From NCBI RefSeq assembly GCF_004803895.1, contig NZ_CP021978.1, forward strand, positions 7,874,001-7,938,000: 64,000 bases of DNA. Reading direction: 5' to 3'. Source of the stretch: Streptomyces hawaiiensis. Its GTDB lineage: Bacteria > Actinomycetota > Actinomycetes > Streptomycetales > Streptomycetaceae. The notes beneath the pieces were generated by a model, which worked only from the letters and a program-made list of their open reading frames with translations, ran no database searches and was not told the origin of the DNA. Shown piece by piece: positions 61,422 through 64,000 of this stretch. Both the position numbers and the translations under genes were made by a program. The first letter of the stretch is position 1. The number at the start of each line of letters is the position of its first letter.

Positions 61422-62765
61422 TTGACTGCTGACCTGCTCGCTCCTCTCGACCTGGCGTTCTGGAACATCGAGTCCGCCGACCACCCGATGCACCTCGGCG
61501 CGCTCGGGATCTTCTCGGCTCACTCGCCCGCCGCGGGCGCCCACGCGGCGGACCTGCTCGCGGCCCGGGCCGCCGGTGTCCCAGGCCTGCGGATGCGCAT
61601 CCGCGACGTGTGGCAGCCACTGCCCTCCGCCCTGCGCCGGCCTCTCGCCTTCGGCGGCGCGGCCCGTGAGGCGGACCGGGACTTCGACCCCCTGAACCAT
61701 GTGCGGCTGCACGCCCCGACCGCCGACTTCCACGCGGTGGCGGGCCGGCTCATGGGGCGCCCCCTGGAGCGCTATCGGCCGCCCTGGGAGGCTCATGTGC
61801 TGCCGGGCGAGGACGGGGTCTGCTTCGCCGTGCTGTTCAAGTTCCACCACGCCCTGGCGGACGGGCTGCGGGCGCTGACCCTCGCCGCCGGCGTCATGGA
61901 CCCGATGGACATGCCAGCTCCCCGGCCCCGCCCCGCCGAGGCCCCGCGCGGCGCCCTGCCGGACGTGCGCGATCTGCCCGGCATGATGCGCGGCGCCCTG
62001 TCCGACATGAGCCGCGCGCTGGACATCGGCGCCTCCGTCGCCCGCTCCTCCCTCGACGTGCGCTCCACCCCCGCGCTCACCTGCGAGCCGAGCGGCACCC
62101 GCCGCACCGCCGGAGTGGTGCTCGACCTCGACGACGTGCACCGCGTCCGCAAGACCGTCGGCGGCACCGTCAACGACGTCCTCATCGCCGTCGTCGCGGG
62201 CGCCCTGCGACGCTGGCTCGACGAGCGCGGCGACGGCAGCGAGGACGTCGCGCCCCGCGCTCTGATCCCCGTCTCCAAGCGCCGCCCGCGCACCGCGTAC
62301 CCGCAGGGCAACCGGCTCTCCGGGTACCTGATACGGCTTCCGGTGGACGACCCCGACCCGCTGGCCCGCCTCGCCTCGGTCCGGGACGCCATGGACCGCA
62401 ACAAGGACGCCGGCCCCAACCGGGGCGCGGGCGCCGTCGCCCTGCTCGCCGACCACGTCCCCGCCCTCGCCCACCGGCTCGGCGGCCCTCTGGTCGGCCA
62501 GGCGGCCCGGCTCTGGTTCGACATCCTGGTGACCAGCGTGCCCCTGCCCAGTCTCGGCCTGAAGCTCGGCGGCCACCCGCTCACGGCTGTCTTCCCCTTG
62601 GCCCCGCTGGCCCCCGGGCACTCCCTGGCGGTCGCGGTCTCCACGTACCGGGGCAGCGTGCACTACGGCCTCGTCGCCGACGGTGAGGCGGTCCCCGACC
62701 TCGACCTGTTCGCCACGGCCGTCTCGAAGGAGGTGGCGACGCTGATCAAGGCCTGCCGGTCGTGA
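61422..62765 (+). CDS. Wax ester synthase / diacylglycerol acyltransferase (WS/DGAT)
   Basis: This 447-residue acyltransferase has the N-terminal DLAFWNIESADHPMHLGALGIF and the catalytic HHALADG motif (HHxxxDG) near 145-151, and a C-terminal region with GGTVNDVLIAVVAGALRRWL and GNRLSGYLIRLP. Such enzymes make triacylglycerol or wax esters from acyl-CoA, the storage lipids of Streptomyces. The start is a TTG at 61422 with no clear ribosome site, but the sequence begins where the family begins. It is monocistronic between terminators. Confidence 0.92.
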   Translation: MTADLLAPLDLAFWNIESADHPMHLGALGIFSAHSPAAGAHAADLLAARAAGVPGLRMRIRDVWQPLPSALRRPLAFGGAAREADRDFDPLNHVRLHAPTADFHAVAGRLMGRPLERYRPPWEAHVLPGEDGVCFAVLFKFHHALADGLRALTLAAGVMDPMDMPAPRPRPAEAPRGALPDVRDLPGMMRGALSDMSRALDIGASVARSSLDVRSTPALTCEPSGTRRTAGVVLDLDDVHRVRKTVGGTVNDVLIAVVAGALRRWLDERGDGSEDVAPRALIPVSKRRPRTAYPQGNRLSGYLIRLPVDDPDPLARLASVRDAMDRNKDAGPNRGAGAVALLADHVPALAHRLGGPLVGQAARLWFDILVTSVPLPSLGLKLGGHPLTAVFPLAPLAPGHSLAVAVSTYRGSVHYGLVADGEAVPDLDLFATAVSKEVATLIKACRS

Positions 62766-62868
62766 TCAAGGCGAGTTTGGCGGCGCGGCCCGCGCTCCGT
62801 AAAATTCGCCCTTCGAAAGCGGGCGCGACCGGCGCGCCGCGACGGCAGAGCAGGGAACGACAGCGGCG

Positions 62869-64000
62869 ATGACGGTGACAGAGGACGGCCCGCAGGCCAT
62901 GGACGAGGCGAGCGCGCTCTCGTACGGACCCGGCATCGACCCGGAGCGGCTGGCCGTCTGCCTCAGCGTGCTCGAGGAACTCGACAAGCTGGAGGTCGAC
63001 CACCCGGACGCCATCGCGGTGCGCCGGGCCACGGCCGGCGTCTACCGCACGGTCAAGCAGCGCCGGCGCCAGGAGCGCCGGGCCGCCAAGACCGCCCACG
63101 ACAAGGCGGTCACGGAGGCCACGGCGACCGGCTCCGCCCGGCGCATCGACGACGAGACCGAAGGCCTGCTGCCTTCCTCGCACACCGAGGAGGGCAGGGT
63201 CGCCGGGATACTCCAGCGCCCGCGTTCCTGCTACACCTGCAAGGCCCGGTACGTGGAAGTCGACTACTTCTACCACCAGCTCTGTCCGGACTGCGCCCGC
63301 CAGAACCGCGAGAAGCGCGACGTCCGCGCCGACCTCACCGGCAAGCGCGCGCTGCTCACCGGCGGCCGGGCCAAGATCGGCATGTACATCGCGCTGAGGC
63401 TGCTGCGCGACGGCGCGCACACCACGATCACCACGCGTTTCCCGAAGGACGCCATCCGCCGCTTCAAGGCGATGGACGACTCCGCGGACTGGATGCACCG
63501 CCTGGAGGTCGTCGGCATCGACCTGCGCGACCCGGCCCAGGCCGTGGCCCTCGCCGACCAGGTCGCCGAGGCGGGCCCGCTCGACATCCTCGTCAACAAC
63601 GCGACGCAGACCGTGCGCCGCCTGCCCTCCGCCTACGCCGCGCTGGTCGAGGGCGAGAGCGCCCCGCTGCCCGCCGGTGAGCTGCCCGCCCACCACGTCA
63701 TCGGCGCCTTCAACTCCGGCGCGGTCGACGGTATCGCCGCCCTGCCCCTCGGTACGAGCGGGCTCGACGCCCAGCAGGTCGCCGACCTCGCCCTGGTCGC
63801 GGGCAACGCCAGCGTCGAGCGGCACCTGGACGGCACGGCGATCGACGCGGGCGGGCTCGTGCCCGACGTGGTCGACTCCAACACCTGGGTGCAGACGATC
63901 GAGCAGATCTCGCCCGTCGAGCTGCTGGAGACGCAGCTGTGCAACTACACGGCGCCGTTCATCCTGATCAGCAAGTTGCGGCCGGCCATGGCCGAGGCCG
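62869..64000 (+). CDS. SDR-fold protein with N-terminal zinc-ribbon region (truncated by window edge)
   Basis: At least 377 residues are visible and the end lies beyond the window. The N-terminal 115 residues are helical and basic (TVKQRRRQERRAAKTAHDKAV). A CYTCKARY-x9-LCPDCARQ pair (about 123-145) should bind zinc. A Rossmann domain of the short-chain dehydrogenase type follows: KRALLTGGRAKIGMYIALRLLRDGA and PLDILVNNATQTVRR. The glycine motif TGGRAKIG departs from the usual TGxxxGIG, and an insertion follows NNA, so the substrate is unclear. The ATG start is preceded by a long leader without a strong ribosome site. Confidence 0.82.
   Translation, partial: MTVTEDGPQAMDEASALSYGPGIDPERLAVCLSVLEELDKLEVDHPDAIAVRRATAGVYRTVKQRRRQERRAAKTAHDKAVTEATATGSARRIDDETEGLLPSSHTEEGRVAGILQRPRSCYTCKARYVEVDYFYHQLCPDCARQNREKRDVRADLTGKRALLTGGRAKIGMYIALRLLRDGAHTTITTRFPKDAIRRFKAMDDSADWMHRLEVVGIDLRDPAQAVALADQVAEAGPLDILVNNATQTVRRLPSAYAALVEGESAPLPAGELPAHHVIGAFNSGAVDGIAALPLGTSGLDAQQVADLALVAGNASVERHLDGTAIDAGGLVPDVVDSNTWVQTIEQISPVELLETQLCNYTAPFILISKLRPAMAEA

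Noticed and set aside
58692..62663. Minus-strand frame of 1323 residues across the GH2 and WS/DGAT genes
   Set aside because: It crosses a perfect terminator hairpin and two unrelated genes with clear catalytic motifs, and has low-complexity composition.

Overview
High-GC actinobacterial DNA, almost certainly Streptomyces: strong G/C bias at third codon positions, frequent GTG/TTG starts, a WhiJ-type XRE/DUF397/anti-sigma-like trio, an Rpf-like/LysM/M23 cell-wall protein, actinobacterial glgA and glgC, panD and gnd. No rRNA, tRNA, CRISPR array or integrase gene was seen.

Region 1 (about 0.1-41.9 kb) is a large defence island. Its frame is a class 1 DISARM system. drmD (SNF2 helicase) and drmMI (Eco57I-type N6-adenine methylase) lie at 5.0-12.5 kb. 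drmA (helicase), drmB (DUF1998) and drmC (phospholipase D) lie at 35.4-41.9 kb. The halves are separated by about 22.8 kb. To the left of drmD are a second, HTH-bearing N6 methylase and two soluble Hanks-type kinases. Between the halves are a WhiJ-type regulatory trio, two unknown proteins, a CoiA-like/CCA-transferase-like/HD fusion, a WXG-type cassette with a transglycosylase-like protein, a ParB-like protein next to a GmrSD-type (DUF262/DUF1524) enzyme carrying an alkyltransferase-like domain, a 2023-residue SF1 helicase-nuclease with a GreA/GreB-type C-terminal domain, and a UvrD-type helicase with a RelE-like N-terminus.

The main unexplained signal is a 15-bp element, TGTGAACWRAGNNNA. It occurs seven times, always between genes: next to the HTH-methylase/kinase pair, drmD, a small unknown gene, the CoiA/CCA fusion, the ParB-GmrSD unit, the SF1 helicase-nuclease, and the uvrD/drmA divergent pair. 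It links the DISARM halves and most intervening genes into one apparent regulon. This suggests that the whole 42-kb stretch works as one expanded anti-phage system rather than DISARM with random insertions.

Region 2 (42.2-48.5 kb) is a polymorphic-toxin locus: an SseB-like protein, a WXG-type partner, an Rhs/YD-repeat protein whose low-GC tip looks like an ADP-ribosyltransferase, and an overlapping immunity-type gene. A degenerate 0.7-kb stretch follows.

Region 3 (49.1-64 kb) reads as ordinary chromosome: panD, a GNAT-like protein, gnd, an Rpf/LysM/M23 protein, an EamA-type transporter with an 11-residue repeat tail, an FhuF-like Fe-S protein, glgA and glgC, a secreted PA14-GH2 glycosidase behind a LacI-type operator, a wax-ester/diacylglycerol acyltransferase and a truncated SDR-fold protein.
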